This document shows, piece by piece, positions 30,768 through 39,500 of a DNA stretch of 64,000 nt; position 1 is the first letter of the stretch; each line of letters opens with the position of its first letter. Location: the NCBI GenBank assembly GCA_020639295.1, contig JACKGY010000003.1, positions 372,001 through 436,000 on the forward strand, in the 5' to 3' direction. The position numbers were made by a program, and so were the translations under genes. Below the pieces are notes generated by a model. It saw only the letters and a program-made list of their open reading frames with translations. It did no database searches and was not told where the DNA came from. Source of the stretch: Planctomycetota bacterium. GTDB taxonomy: Bacteria; Planctomycetota; GCA-002687715; DRQF01.

Positions 30768-31697
30768 ATGGCCGACTTGGCCCCAGCGATCGCGGTGCGG
30801 GATCTCGAGGTTCGTTTCGGCGAGGTGCAAGCCCTCGCTTCGGTGAGCTTCGACTTCTCCGGGGCCAGCCTCGGGCTCCTCGGGCCGAACGGTGCCGGCA
30901 AGAGCACCCTGATCAAGACCTTGCTGGGGTTGATCCGGGCCGACGCCGGGGAGGCTCGGGTCCTCGGCCGCGACTGCCGCCGCGAGGCGATCGAGATCCG
31001 CCGGCGGGTCGGCTACGTCCCCGAGCGCGACTGCCACATCCCGGGCATGATCGCCGTGGACTACGTGACCCTCGGCGGCGAGCTGGCCGGGATGCCGCGC
31101 GAGGCGGCGATCGAGCGGGCCCACGAGATGATCCGCTTCTGTGGCCTCGGCGAGGCCCGCTATCGTCCGGTCGACGGCTACTCGGCCGGCATGCGCCAGC
31201 GGATCAAGCTCGCCCAGGCCCTGGTTCACGATCCCGACCTGATCCTCCTCGACGAGCCCACGAACGGCCTCGATCCGGAGGGACGCCTCGTCTTCCTGGA
31301 CGTGCTCCGCGAGCTGCATCGTCGCAAGGGCATCCGCATCGTCCTGTCCTCGCACCTCCTGCGCGACGTCGAGTACGTCTGTGACGAGGTCGTGGTCATG
31401 CGCGCCGGCAAGGTGGTCCGGCACGAGGGGATCGAGGACCTGAAGGCCATGTCGGACCGCAACTGGCTGGTCCGCGTCCGTGGCGACGAGGCGCGTTTCC
31501 TCGTCGCCCTGGCCGAGCAGGGTTGCCAGCACCAGCGCTCGGGCAAGGACCTGCTGGCCGTCGACACGCCGGCGCCGGGCAGCGGGCCCATCGTCGCCGC
31601 GGCGGCCGCCGCCGAGGTGCAGCTGCGCCACCTGGCCAAGCGCGAGATCAGCTTCGAGGACGCGATCATGACCACCCTGCAGGAAGGAGAGGCCTGA
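30768..31697 (+). CDS. ABC-2-type transporter ATPase (first pair)
   Basis: Nucleotide-binding subunit of 309 residues. Walker A GPNGAGKST, Q-loop region near YVPERDCH, a variant signature YSAGMRQR, Walker B LILLDEPTNGLDPEG and switch His in SSHLL are all present. GAGGAGGG lies just before the ATG. A C-terminal regulatory extension of about 90 residues follows. First gene of a four-gene operon encoding two ATPase/permease pairs; substrate unknown. Confidence 0.93.
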   Translation: MADLAPAIAVRDLEVRFGEVQALASVSFDFSGASLGLLGPNGAGKSTLIKTLLGLIRADAGEARVLGRDCRREAIEIRRRVGYVPERDCHIPGMIAVDYVTLGGELAGMPREAAIERAHEMIRFCGLGEARYRPVDGYSAGMRQRIKLAQALVHDPDLILLDEPTNGLDPEGRLVFLDVLRELHRRKGIRIVLSSHLLRDVEYVCDEVVVMRAGKVVRHEGIEDLKAMSDRNWLVRVRGDEARFLVALAEQGCQHQRSGKDLLAVDTPAPGSGPIVAAAAAAEVQLRHLAKREISFEDAIMTTLQEGEA

Positions 31698-32692
31698 TGG
31701 CAGTCTTCGATCAGGGCTATCAGCGCTGGCAGGGCGAGTTCCGGCCCCAGAGGCTGCGCTGGTTACCGATGGTGCGCTATCAGGTCGCCCTGACCCTGAA
31801 GCGCAAGCTGATCTGGCTGATCCTCTTCCTGGCGATCGTGCCCTCGATCGGATTCTCGGGGGTGCTCTACTTCGCGACCGAGACCAGCGAGCGGATCGTG
31901 ACTCCCGGAATGGTCGATCCCGGATTCCTGCTCGGCGAGGAGGAGCGGAGCAACCCGCTGGTGGATCAGACCATCCTCGAACTCGGTGGCTGGGATCGCG
32001 CCGACGAACTGATGGGGATGACCCGGGACGAGAAGTACTGGCTGGCATCCTGTCTGGGCTTCTACTTCTTCCTGCTGGTGCCCCAGTCCTTCGTCGTCCT
32101 CCTGGTGACCTCGGCGGTCGGGGCCGGGCTGATCGCCCAGGACATCCGCTCCAACGCGCTCGAGATCTACCTCACCAAACCGATCACCGCCCGCGACTAC
32201 ATCATCGGCAAGCTGGCCGTGATCGTGTTCTTCATCATGCTGGCCACGTTCCTGCCCACGATGCTGGTCTTCGGCACGGCGGCGGCCACGATGGACGGCT
32301 ACTTCGGCGTGGTCTGGCCGATCCTGCCCCGCATCTTCGCCTCCTGCCTGCTGGCCAGTCTGGTCAGCGGCATCTTCATGCTCGGCCTGTCGTCGCTGGC
32401 GAAGTCCTCGCGCTACGCCGCCGTGATCTGGTTCGCGCTCTGCCTGATCAGCGCCATCACCAGCCTCGTGCTCTCGGCGGTCACCGAGGAGGATGCCTGG
32501 CTGTTCCTGGGCTTCCGCAACAACTTCTCCTATCTCATCTCGGAGATCTTCGGCGGCGGTTTGATGACCGGCGTGACCGGTCGCGGCGCGGTCGAGGTGA
32601 CGATCCTGTTGCCGATCGGCATCCTGGCCGGCATCGTGCTGCTCTCGCTGTCGATCATGCGCAAGACGATCCGCTCGGTGGAGAATCGCTGA
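31697..32692 (+). CDS. ABC-2-type permease (first pair)
   Basis: Membrane subunit of 331 residues with six hydrophobic helices. A large loop (about 55-110) lies outside the membrane between helix 1 (IWLILFLAIVPSIGFSGVLYF) and helix 2 (FYFFLLVPQSFVVLLVTSAVG). The family segment GAGLIAQDIRSNALEIYLTKPITARDYIIGK is typical of ABC-2 exporters. It overlaps the preceding ATPase stop by TGATG and pairs with it. Confidence 0.9.
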   Translation: MAVFDQGYQRWQGEFRPQRLRWLPMVRYQVALTLKRKLIWLILFLAIVPSIGFSGVLYFATETSERIVTPGMVDPGFLLGEEERSNPLVDQTILELGGWDRADELMGMTRDEKYWLASCLGFYFFLLVPQSFVVLLVTSAVGAGLIAQDIRSNALEIYLTKPITARDYIIGKLAVIVFFIMLATFLPTMLVFGTAAATMDGYFGVVWPILPRIFASCLLASLVSGIFMLGLSSLAKSSRYAAVIWFALCLISAITSLVLSAVTEEDAWLFLGFRNNFSYLISEIFGGGLMTGVTGRGAVEVTILLPIGILAGIVLLSLSIMRKTIRSVENR

Positions 32693-33651
32693 TGGGCGCG
32701 GTGATCGACATCGACGAGGTGACCAAGTGGTACGGCTCGGTGATCGCCCTCACCCGCGTGACCGCGCGCATCCGCCCCGGCATCACGGCGCTCCTGGGCC
32801 CGAACGGCGCCGGCAAGTCGACCTTGATCGGGATCATGACCGGGCAGATCAGGGCGACGCGGGGCGAGGTGCGTGTCCTCGGCCAGCCGGTCTGGGGCAA
32901 CCACGAGCTGAATCTCCAGGTCGGCCTCTGCAACCAGTACGACTGCTTCTACGAGGATCTGAACGCGGTCGACTTCATCATGGCCATGGCGCGGCTCGCC
33001 GGTCTGCCGCGGCGGGGCCTCGACGATGCGGTCCGGTCGATGCTGCGTCGGGTCGGATTGATCGAGAAGGCCTGGCAGCGGCCGATCCGCACCTACAGCA
33101 AGGGCATGCGCCAGCGGACCAAGCTGGCCCAGGCCCTGATGCACGAGCCCCGCGTGGTCTTCCTCGACGAGCCGATGACCGGCCTCGATCCGGTCGGGCG
33201 CCACGAGATCACCGCGATCATCAAGGGCATCGCCGCGGCCGGCGGCAGCGTGGTGGTCTCGACCCACATCCTCCACGAGGTCGTGACCATGACCGACGAG
33301 ATCCTGCTGCTCGCGAATGGCCGGGTCCTGGCCGAGGGAGACGTGCACGAGATCCGATCCTCGCTGGAGAATCACCCCTACCGGATCAAGATCGTCTGCG
33401 ACCGGCCCCGACGGCTGGCCCACGCGCTCAGCGACGAGGCCTGCGTCGAATCGATCGGCCTGGACATCGACATGGAGCGGCGCGGCGAACTCGCGCTCAC
33501 CACCCGACGGGCGGACCTGCTCTTCGCGCTCCTGCCGCGCCGGGCCGACGAGCTCGGCATCCAGCTCGAGGAGGTCAGCTCGCCCGACGACAACCTCGAG
33601 GCGGTCTTCGACTACCTGGTCCACGATCGCTCGATGCGAGGAGGCTTCTGA
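32692..33651 (+). CDS. ABC-2-type transporter ATPase (second pair)
   Basis: A 319-residue ATPase: Walker A GPNGAGKST, signature YSKGMRQRT, Walker B VVFLDEPMTGLDPVG, switch His STHIL. The C-terminal tail (from about 215) resembles DrrA-type regulatory extensions, ending in DDNLEAVFDYLV. It is distinct in sequence from the first ATPase, suggesting a heteromeric transporter or two transporters sharing control. Confidence 0.93.
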   Translation: MGAVIDIDEVTKWYGSVIALTRVTARIRPGITALLGPNGAGKSTLIGIMTGQIRATRGEVRVLGQPVWGNHELNLQVGLCNQYDCFYEDLNAVDFIMAMARLAGLPRRGLDDAVRSMLRRVGLIEKAWQRPIRTYSKGMRQRTKLAQALMHEPRVVFLDEPMTGLDPVGRHEITAIIKGIAAAGGSVVVSTHILHEVVTMTDEILLLANGRVLAEGDVHEIRSSLENHPYRIKIVCDRPRRLAHALSDEACVESIGLDIDMERRGELALTTRRADLLFALLPRRADELGIQLEEVSSPDDNLEAVFDYLVHDRSMRGGF

Positions 33652-34466
33652 TGCGCGGTTCCGGCCCCGGCACGATCACCGCCCTGTGGCTCATCGTCGC
33701 CATGCAGATCCGCGCGCTGCTCCGCCGCAAGCGACTGATCTTCCTGACCCTGGTGCTGCTCTTGCCGCCCTTCGTGTCCTTCATGATGAAGGTGGAGAGC
33801 GGAAATGCCCTCGAGAGCTGGGTCATCTTCGCGCCCCAGGCCTATCTCGTCTTCCTGGTGCCGATCCTGTCGATCTTCCACGGTGCCAGCGCGATCGCCG
33901 ACGAGGTGGACGACCGGACGCTCGGCTACCTGCTCATGCGGCCGATCTCGCGCGACGTGATCGCCTTCGGCAAGGTCGTGGGCGCGACCCTGGTGACCGC
34001 GGCCCTGGCCTGCTTCTCGTTCAGTCTGAGCCACCAGCTCATCTACTGGAGGGGTTCGATCGGACCGGTCTTCAGCGGCGATCTCCTGGCCCAATACCTG
34101 CGGGTCTGCGGCATCATTTGCTGGGGCAGCCTGATCTACGTCAGCTTCTCGGCGCTGCTCAGCCTCCTGATCCGCTGGCCGACGATGGCCGCGATCCTCT
34201 ATCTCGCCCTGGTCGAGATCGGCTGCGCCTATGTCCCGGGACCGCTCGCCGGCGCCGCCATGAGCACGCGCCTGATGCGGCTCCTCCCGCCGGGCCTGCG
34301 CAGCATCGAGGACGTGATCGGTGCCGAGGTCTTCCGCGAGGCGCCACCACGGGAACCCGTCATCGCGGCCGGTGTCCTGCTGGTGGTCACCGGGCTGCTC
34401 ACGATCTGGCTCTTGCGGCGCTTCCGCTCCCATGACCTGAGCGGCACCGCGGAGGGCGATCAGTAG
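33651..34466 (+). CDS. ABC-2-type permease (second pair)
   Basis: A 271-residue membrane protein with six hydrophobic helices and the ABC-2 segment SAIADEVDDRTLGYLLMRPISRDVIAFGK. Start at ATG with GAGGAGG 6 nt upstream and a TGATG overlap with the ATPase. Its last codons overlap the end of the convergent secreted orphan by 7 nt. Confidence 0.9.
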   Translation: MRGSGPGTITALWLIVAMQIRALLRRKRLIFLTLVLLLPPFVSFMMKVESGNALESWVIFAPQAYLVFLVPILSIFHGASAIADEVDDRTLGYLLMRPISRDVIAFGKVVGATLVTAALACFSFSLSHQLIYWRGSIGPVFSGDLLAQYLRVCGIICWGSLIYVSFSALLSLLIRWPTMAAILYLALVEIGCAYVPGPLAGAAMSTRLMRLLPPGLRSIEDVIGAEVFREAPPREPVIAAGVLLVVTGLLTIWLLRRFRSHDLSGTAEGDQ

Positions 34467-35593
34467 TCCTCGGGGAAGGTGGCGCGCAGCTTCTCGATCA
34501 GCTTGCCCTTCGGTCGCACCCACTTGCCCTTCTCCCAGTACTCGTTGCCCTCGAGCGAGGGGGCGGAGCCGACGCTGATCAGCAGCGAATCCTCGTCGAT
34601 CGGCAGGATCTCGCGGATGAAGTTGGCGATGTAATCGGGGTGGTACTCGGCGAACTGGATCTGGTTCTTCTCGAGGAAGCGGATCAGGACCAGAAGGTCG
34701 CTGCTCCGGCGCTGGCGGCGGATGAAGATCTGCACGGCCTCGTACTGGGCGAACTGCGACTTCTCCGCCTCGCTGAGGTTGAGCGGCTCGGCGCCGGGAA
34801 CGATGCGGTAGACGTAGTCCTGGAGCTGGCGGGTGAGGCGTGGCACCGCGTCGGAGCGGGCATCGACGTAGACGATCGAGTCGTCGCTGTTCTTCAGCTT
34901 GCCCGGCTTGGACTCGCCGCTGAAGCAGAAGCCCCAGGTCGGGGCCGGCTCGAACAGGAAGTAGGCCGGGCCGATGAAGCGGAGCTTGTGGCGCGTGCCA
35001 CCGAGCTCGAAGTCGAAATCGTACTCGTCGTAGCCGGAGTTGGGTTTGAAGGGCTTCTCGGCCTTCTTGCCCTCGATCTCGAGCTCGCCCTTCTCGCCGC
35101 CGGCCTGGTCGAGCTTCTTCGCCGGTCCGGTCTGGCACCACCAGGTCAGCTTGATCTTCCCGGTGGCCACCTCGGGGGAGTCCTCGATCACGAAACCGGC
35201 GAAGACGTCGTCCTTCCTGACCAGGCAGATCTCGCCGAACTTGAGGTAGGAGATCGACCAGGGCGCGAGCGGGACGCTCTTGTTCTCCTTGAGGATGTCG
35301 AAGCCGAGACGTTGCGGCGCGACCTTCTTCAGCTCCTCGACCGCGGCCTGTTCGTCCGGCTTCAGGGGTGCGGACTCGAGGAAGGCGAGGCCGCCTCGGC
35401 CGTGGCGGAAGAGGCCGATCATCGCGTCTTCCTTCTCCTCGTCGCTGCGCGCCTTGGCGTAGCGCTGGAGGTACTTCTTGACCTCGTTCTTCTGCCTGGA
35501 GTTGATCTCCGGCGCGGGTTGCGCCAGGGCGGAGAGGCCGCCGAGGCCGATGGCGACGAAGACGATGACGAGCTTGATGGCGGACTTGGACAC
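34460..35593 (-). CDS. Secreted protein of unknown function
   Basis: A 377-residue exported protein that I do not recognise. The GTG start (VSKSAIKL) has AAGGGAG about 7 nt upstream and leads straight into a signal peptide (LVIVFVAIGLGGLSALAQ). The body is Lys/Glu-rich with beta-rich segments (YDEYDFDFELGGTRHKLRF) and a helical C-terminus (FIRRQRRSSDLLVLIRFLEKN). No catalytic motif is evident. The gene is convergent with the ABC operon and 38 bp from recD2. Confidence 0.7.
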   Translation of the reverse strand: MSKSAIKLVIVFVAIGLGGLSALAQPAPEINSRQKNEVKKYLQRYAKARSDEEKEDAMIGLFRHGRGGLAFLESAPLKPDEQAAVEELKKVAPQRLGFDILKENKSVPLAPWSISYLKFGEICLVRKDDVFAGFVIEDSPEVATGKIKLTWWCQTGPAKKLDQAGGEKGELEIEGKKAEKPFKPNSGYDEYDFDFELGGTRHKLRFIGPAYFLFEPAPTWGFCFSGESKPGKLKNSDDSIVYVDARSDAVPRLTRQLQDYVYRIVPGAEPLNLSEAEKSQFAQYEAVQIFIRRQRRSSDLLVLIRFLEKNQIQFAEYHPDYIANFIREILPIDEDSLLISVGSAPSLEGNEYWEKGKWVRPKGKLIEKLRATFPEDY

Positions 35594-35631
35594 GGTCTGC
35601 TCCCTTGCGCTGGACGGAACCAGCATAGCGC

Positions 35632-37809
35632 TCAGGCTCGCGCTTGCCAGATTTCGGCATCTTCGCGTCGGAGCCAGTCGGTCAGGTGACCGCAGCGCCG
35701 CGCGGTCTCGACGTTGTGGATCGCCCGCTCCAGGGCCCGGCGCCCGCCGATGAGGATCAGGACGCGCCGCGCCCGGGTGACGGCCGTATAGAGGATCTGG
35801 CGCTGGAGCATCAACCAGTGCTGATTCACCAGCGGCATGATCACGGCCGGGTATTCGCCGCCCTGGGACTTGTGGACCGAGATCGCCCAGGCCGGCTGAA
35901 GGTCGCCGAGCTGACGGCGCTTGAACTCGTGGCTGCGGCCGTCGAAGTCGGCGACGAGGACGTCCTCGTCCTCGCGCACCTCGGTCACCCAGCCGATGTC
36001 GCCGTTGAAGAGCTCGCGATCGTAGTCGTTCCGGATCTGCATGATGCGATCACCACGGCGGTAGCTGTCGTCCCCGAAGACGAGCCCCGGGCGGTCCTCG
36101 CCCAGGGCGGCGGCGACGACGCGATTGAGCTCGCGCGTTCCGGCCGGGCCCCGGTGCATCGGCGCCAGGAGCTGGATGTCCGCCGGACCGCGAATGCCGG
36201 CCCGGCCGGGCAGATCTTCGAGGATCAGGCGGCGGACGAGGTCGGCGATGCGTTCCGGGTCCTCGCAGGCGATGAAACGCAGGTCCGTCCCGGGCAGGTC
36301 GTCGAGGACCGGCAGCTCGCCGGCGAGGATCGAGTGGGCGAGCGGCACGATGCCGCTCCGCGCCGCCTGGCGGAAGACCTGGCGGAGCCGGGCGACCGGC
36401 ACCTGCTCGCTGTCGATCAGGTCCTTCAGGATCTGGCCCGGGCCGACGCTGGGCAGCTGGTCGGCGTCGCCCACGAGGATCAGGCGGCTGTTGGCGCCGA
36501 GCGCGCGCAAGAGGTGGAGGAAGAGCGGCAGGTCGAGCATCGAGACCTCGTCGATCACCACCACGTCGGCCGGGATCGGATCGTCGGCGTCGTGACTGAA
36601 GGCGTGCTTCTTGCCGTCGTAGCGGAGCAGACGGTGGATCGTGGCCGCCGGCATCCGGGTGACCTCCTCGAGGCGCTTCGCGGCCCGGCCGGTGGGGCAG
36701 GCCAGGGCGACGCGGAGACCCCGGCGCCGCCACAGGGCGACCAGGCTCTCGAGCACCGTGGTCTTGCCCACGCCCGGTCCGCCGGTGAGCACGGCGAGAC
36801 GGGCATCGAGGAGGAGGGCGATCGCGTCGCGTTGCTCGGGGCTGAATCGGGCGAGGAGAGGGTCTTTGGGATCGAGACTGCTTGGTCGCGAGGGCGGTCC
36901 GGCGAGGTGGAGGAGCACACGGCGGGCGACCTCGGTCTCGGCCATGAAGGAGAAGGTCTTGTAGACCTTGTGGGCCGTCTCGCCACCCGCGGCGGGTCGG
37001 GCGATCACCACCTCCTCGTGCTCCACCAGCTCCTTGAGGACGCGGCGCAGGGAATCGCGCTCGACCTCGAGGAGGGCGGCGCAGGACTCGAGGAGTTCCT
37101 CGCCCGGGAGGCAGAAGGAGCCGGCGAGCAGGCCCTCGTCGAGGACGTGGAGGATGCCGGCCCGCAGCCGGCGCGGGGCCTCGCCGACGATGCCCATCGA
37201 GGCGGCGATCCGGTCCGCGGTCCGGAAGCCGACGCCGGCGACCTTCTCCACCATCAGGTAGGGATCCCTCTGGATGGACGCCAGGGAGTCGTCCCCGAGG
37301 ACCGCCTCGACCCGGGCCGCGAGTCCGGGCCCGAGGCCGTGGCCCTGGAGAAAGACGAGCAGTTCCCGGCGTCCGTTCTCGCGTTGCCAGTCGTCGGCGA
37401 TCTGGCGGGCCCGCTTGCGGCCGATCCCGGTCACCTCGCGCAGGCGGCCGGGCTGCTCGTCGAGCACCCGGAAGGTGTCGTGGCCGAAGACCTCGACGAT
37501 GCGGCGGGCGAACTCGGGACCGATCCCCTTCACGCGCGGTCCGCTCAGGTAACGTTCGATGCCCTTCAGGGTGGTGGGATTGAGGCGCTCGACCGAAACC
37601 GCGCGGAACTGCCGCCCGAAACGGCCGTGGTCCTCGAAGTCGCCGAAGGCGCGGATGCGGTCCTCCTCGACCACGTTGCCGAGGGCGCCGGCGACGGTGA
37701 TCGAGGCCCGACCGTCGGGGTCGAGGCGGACGACGGCGTAGCCGGTCTCCTCGTTGGCGTAGACGACCCGGCTGATCTGCCCCTCGACCGCTTGGACTTC
37801 GCTCTGCAT
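35632..37809 (-). CDS. recD2: RecD2-type ATP-dependent DNA helicase
   Basis: Superfamily 1B 5'-3' helicase of 725 residues, the RecBC-independent type. The N-terminal OB-like and HhH region (VKGIGPEFARRIVEVFG, VTGIGRKRARQI) is characteristic of RecD2. Helicase motifs follow: Walker A GGPGVGKTT (about 345), VVIDEVSMLD (motif II), LVGDADQLPSVGPG (III), and late SVHKSQGGEYPAV and YTAVTRARR (V/VI). Role in recombination and repair. Only 44 bp separate its start from the divergent glycosyltransferase. Confidence 0.95.
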   Translation of the reverse strand: MQSEVQAVEGQISRVVYANEETGYAVVRLDPDGRASITVAGALGNVVEEDRIRAFGDFEDHGRFGRQFRAVSVERLNPTTLKGIERYLSGPRVKGIGPEFARRIVEVFGHDTFRVLDEQPGRLREVTGIGRKRARQIADDWQRENGRRELLVFLQGHGLGPGLAARVEAVLGDDSLASIQRDPYLMVEKVAGVGFRTADRIAASMGIVGEAPRRLRAGILHVLDEGLLAGSFCLPGEELLESCAALLEVERDSLRRVLKELVEHEEVVIARPAAGGETAHKVYKTFSFMAETEVARRVLLHLAGPPSRPSSLDPKDPLLARFSPEQRDAIALLLDARLAVLTGGPGVGKTTVLESLVALWRRRGLRVALACPTGRAAKRLEEVTRMPAATIHRLLRYDGKKHAFSHDADDPIPADVVVIDEVSMLDLPLFLHLLRALGANSRLILVGDADQLPSVGPGQILKDLIDSEQVPVARLRQVFRQAARSGIVPLAHSILAGELPVLDDLPGTDLRFIACEDPERIADLVRRLILEDLPGRAGIRGPADIQLLAPMHRGPAGTRELNRVVAAALGEDRPGLVFGDDSYRRGDRIMQIRNDYDRELFNGDIGWVTEVREDEDVLVADFDGRSHEFKRRQLGDLQPAWAISVHKSQGGEYPAVIMPLVNQHWLMLQRQILYTAVTRARRVLILIGGRRALERAIHNVETARRCGHLTDWLRREDAEIWQARA

Positions 37810-37853
37810 CGCCCGTAGGATACGCCGCTCGAGGGACCCCGGGACAGGACCGC

Positions 37854-39005
37854 ATGGGCCGGAAACTCAGAATCCTCCGCGTCGTCACCCGCCTCAACGT
37901 CGGCGGGCCGAGCCGGCACATCCGATTGCTCATGGAAGGTCTCGACCCCGAGCGGTTCGAGCAACGCCTGGTGACCGGCAGCCTTGCCGAAGGCGAGATC
38001 GAACTGGCCGAGGCGACGCCCTGGGTACGTGATCGTCTGCCGGAGATGCAGCGACGGATCGCGCCATGGCGCGACCTGCGCGCGGCGCGGCGCCTGCGCG
38101 CCATCATCGCCGACTTCCGACCGGATCTGATCCACTCGCATCAGGCCAAGGCTGGAGCCCTGGCCCGATGCGTCGGCCACGGTCGCGCCCGCTTGGTCCA
38201 CACCTTCCATGGCAACACCTTCAGCGGCTACTGGGGTCCGGTGAGAGGGCGCATCCTCCGGGCGGTCGAACGGCGCCTGGCGCGGCGCAGCGATGCGCTG
38301 GTCGTGCAGGCGCCCTCCCAGGCGGAGGACGTCCTCCGTTTCCTCGGCCAGGATCTACGCCCGCGTCTGCGTCTGGTGGCGCCGAGCGTCGACTTCGCGG
38401 CTCTCGAGGCCTCGGGCGGAGCCGTGTCGATGCTGCGATCGGAGCTGGAGATCGGCCCGGCGCGGGTCCTCGCCTTCGTCGGCCGGCTCGCGCCGGTGAA
38501 GAACTGCGCCGCCTTCATCAGGGTCTTCGCCCGGCTCAAGGCGATGTCACGGCATCGCCTGGTCGCGCTCATCGTCGGGGGCGGCGATCGGGCCGAGGAG
38601 GGCCGGCTCCAGGATCTGGTGGACCGACTCGGGGTCCGCGCCGACCTGCGCTGGCTGGGTTACCGACGCGACGTCGCCGACGTCTACCGTCTCGCCGACG
38701 TCCTGGTGTCGACCTCGATCAACGAGGGCACGCCCCTGGGCCTGCTCGAGGGTGCCTGGTGCGGCGCGCCGATCGCGGCCTTCGGCGTCGGCGGCATTCC
38801 CGACCTGCTTCAGGGTCTCGGCGGTACGCGGATCGTCGAGCCCGGTCTGGAGGAGCCCCTGGCGCTGGCCATCGACGAGCTGCTCGGCGAGGGTCGGATC
38901 GAGGGTCCGGCCCTGGTCGGAATGCGGGCGGAACTCGAACGACGCCACGGCCCGGCTCGCCTGGTGGCGGACCTCGCCGATCTCTACCGGGAGCTCGGGG
39001 GCTGA
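37854..39005 (+). CDS. GT4-family glycosyltransferase
   Basis: GT-B-fold retaining glycosyltransferase of 383 residues. It shows the N-terminal nucleotide-fold pattern VVTRLNVGGPSRHI, LIHSHQAKAGAL, and the C-terminal donor site AFVGRLAPVKN, WLGYRRDVADVY, and NEGTPLGLLEGAWCGAP with the EX7E-like motif and VGGIPDL. Likely acts in envelope or exopolysaccharide synthesis; donor and acceptor are unknown. It is monocistronic and divergent from recD2. Confidence 0.9.
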   Translation: MGRKLRILRVVTRLNVGGPSRHIRLLMEGLDPERFEQRLVTGSLAEGEIELAEATPWVRDRLPEMQRRIAPWRDLRAARRLRAIIADFRPDLIHSHQAKAGALARCVGHGRARLVHTFHGNTFSGYWGPVRGRILRAVERRLARRSDALVVQAPSQAEDVLRFLGQDLRPRLRLVAPSVDFAALEASGGAVSMLRSELEIGPARVLAFVGRLAPVKNCAAFIRVFARLKAMSRHRLVALIVGGGDRAEEGRLQDLVDRLGVRADLRWLGYRRDVADVYRLADVLVSTSINEGTPLGLLEGAWCGAPIAAFGVGGIPDLLQGLGGTRIVEPGLEEPLALAIDELLGEGRIEGPALVGMRAELERRHGPARLVADLADLYRELGG

Positions 39006-39020
39006 GGAAGGCAGGCGCCT

Positions 39021-39425
39021 TCAGTCGCGGGGATCACCGAGAGCGTCGGTGATGAAGTTCGACACCTTCTGCTGGGCCTGCGCGTCGCGCCAGCCCACCC
39101 ACCAGAATTCGACGCCGACGTCGAAGCGCCCGGGTTCGTCGCCGCTGGGCGTGCACCAGACGACCTTGCCCATGGAGATGACCGAGGTGGGGAAGCCGGG
39201 CAGATCGACCTCGAGCGCGAGCATCTGTCCGGGATCGAAGCGATCGGGGCTGTTGAAGCTGATGCCGCCACCGGAGATGTTGTTCATCACCGCCGAGCTG
39301 TCGCCCGGCGCTTCGGTGATTCCGGCGACGTCCGCCAGCGGCCGGTAGCGGATGGGACAGGAGCTGCTGACGCGCGGAAAGTTACGGTTGGTCTCCACGG
39401 CGCTGTCTCGACTCTGACGGCTCAT
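39021..39425 (-). CDS. PilZ-domain protein (candidate c-di-GMP effector)
   Basis: Small protein of 134 residues, essentially one PilZ domain. The c-di-GMP-binding RxxxR is RNFPR (about residue 13) and the second motif is NNISGGGISF (NxSxxG form). The C-terminus (GVEFWWVGWRDAQAQQ) follows the usual beta-barrel and helix. The ATG was chosen because AAGGA lies 8 nt upstream. A diguanylate cyclase is encoded in the same window. A sigma-28-like element lies upstream. Confidence 0.83.
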   Translation of the reverse strand: MSRQSRDSAVETNRNFPRVSSSCPIRYRPLADVAGITEAPGDSSAVMNNISGGGISFNSPDRFDPGQMLALEVDLPGFPTSVISMGKVVWCTPSGDEPGRFDVGVEFWWVGWRDAQAQQKVSNFITDALGDPRD

Positions 39426-39456
39426 GCTCGGGTCCTTCAAGGCCTCTTCCCTCTGT

Positions 39457-39484
39457 CTATCGACCCGAACGAGCCTCAACTTTA
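39457..39484 (-). promoter_or_regulatory. Sigma-28-like promoter candidate upstream of the PilZ gene
   Basis: On the minus strand TAAAGTTG (39484-39477) is followed after 12 nt by GTCGATAG, resembling the FliA-type pattern TAAAGTTT...GCCGATAA with 6 of 8 matches in the -10 half and spacing one base too long. It would start a transcript about 25 nt before the PilZ ATG. Treat as tentative. Confidence 0.3.
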
Positions 39485-39500
39485 TGCATGCCTCGGGACT

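Noticed and set aside
35644..37818. 724-codon open frame opposite recD2
   Set aside because: No motifs; all helicase motifs are in the minus frame.
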